Below are positions 6,144 to 6,273 of a stretch of DNA of 6,273 nucleotides, one piece after another; position 1 is the first letter of the stretch, and each line of letters begins with the position of its first letter. The stretch spans positions 1-6,273 of the forward strand of contig DATKGB010000237.1 in assembly GCA_035544315.1 (NCBI GenBank). The letters run 5' to 3'. The notes beneath the pieces were generated by a model. The model searched no databases and was not told the DNA's origin. It worked only from the letters and a program-made list of their open reading frames with translations. This DNA is from JALYSX01 sp035544315. Lineage in GTDB: Bacteria; Vulcanimicrobiota; Vulcanimicrobiia; Vulcanimicrobiales; Vulcanimicrobiaceae. Both the position numbers and the translations under genes were made by a program.

Positions 6144-6273
6144 TTGCTACGCACCCTGGGGCACCTCGCAGGCGCCACTCTGCTCGCCGTTACGCTTGCC
6201 GCTTGCGGCAAGCAGACGATCATCGACGCCAATACCGTGGCCCCGACCGCGCCACCCCCGCCGATCCAAGTGA
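6144..6273 (+). CDS. Lipoprotein, N-terminal part (runs off the right edge)
   Basis: Forty-three codons are visible, starting at TTG behind a well-placed AAGGAG. The product begins MLRTLGHLAGATLLAVTLAA, a short basic start and hydrophobic core ending in a lipobox LAAC (residues 18-21) with Gly following the cysteine. Signal peptidase II should cut before C21 (codon 6204-6206), which would be lipidated. The residue after the cysteine is not Asp, so under the Lol rule known from Gram-negative bacteria it would go to the outer membrane. After it comes a polar stretch (KQTIIDANTV) and a proline-rich linker (APTAPPPP), which usually tethers a domain at some distance from the membrane. The domain itself is outside the window, so no function can be given. 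The gene has no stop here and is partial only because of the window edge. Confidence 0.8.
   Translation, partial: MLRTLGHLAGATLLAVTLAACGKQTIIDANTVAPTAPPPPIQV

Noticed and set aside
5942..6232. A 96-codon minus-strand frame opposite the lipoprotein start
   Set aside because: It opposes a well-supported lipoprotein start. Only its GSKATP part appears to belong to a former gene; the rest has no recognisable content.

Overview
The window is GC-rich bacterial DNA with tight gene packing, 1- and 4-nt overlaps, non-ATG starts and a typical Gram-negative-style lipoprotein signal. The style of the secreted proteins resembles uncultured soil phyla such as Eremiobacterota (WPS-2). That is an impression from reading, not a proof of taxonomy.

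Layout, left to right. Positions 49-3206 and on to 4789 hold four plus-strand genes that look like one transcription unit: a four-helix DUF5671-type membrane protein (49-708), a small single-span membrane-anchored protein overlapping it by 4 nt (705-1118), then after 39 nt a hydantoinase/oxoprolinase pair, hyuA (1158-3206) and hyuB (3206-4789), whose stop and start codons share one base. HyuA carries the ATP-binding ASKHA fold and HyuB the metal-binding partner subunit. Together they should form an ATP-dependent amide/lactam-ring hydrolase (or a related carboxylase), but the window does not show the substrate. The first two genes have no evident link to that chemistry.

A minus-strand gene for a secreted, Ala/Pro-rich protein of unknown function (4786-5694) runs tail-to-tail into hyuB, overlapping it by 4 nt. 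Between its start and the right edge lies about 450 bp without an intact gene. On the minus strand this stretch contains what reads as a decayed N-terminal half of flhB/sctU, the export-switch protein of flagellar and type III secretion systems: the hallmark basic motif plus a TM2-like stretch, with at least three frame breaks and a missing first membrane segment. At the right edge a plus-strand lipoprotein gene begins at a TTG codon behind a clear AAGGAG site and runs off the window.

I found no tRNA, rRNA, CRISPR array, transposase or insertion sequence. The most unusual item is the flhB relic. No clearly new biological system is evident.
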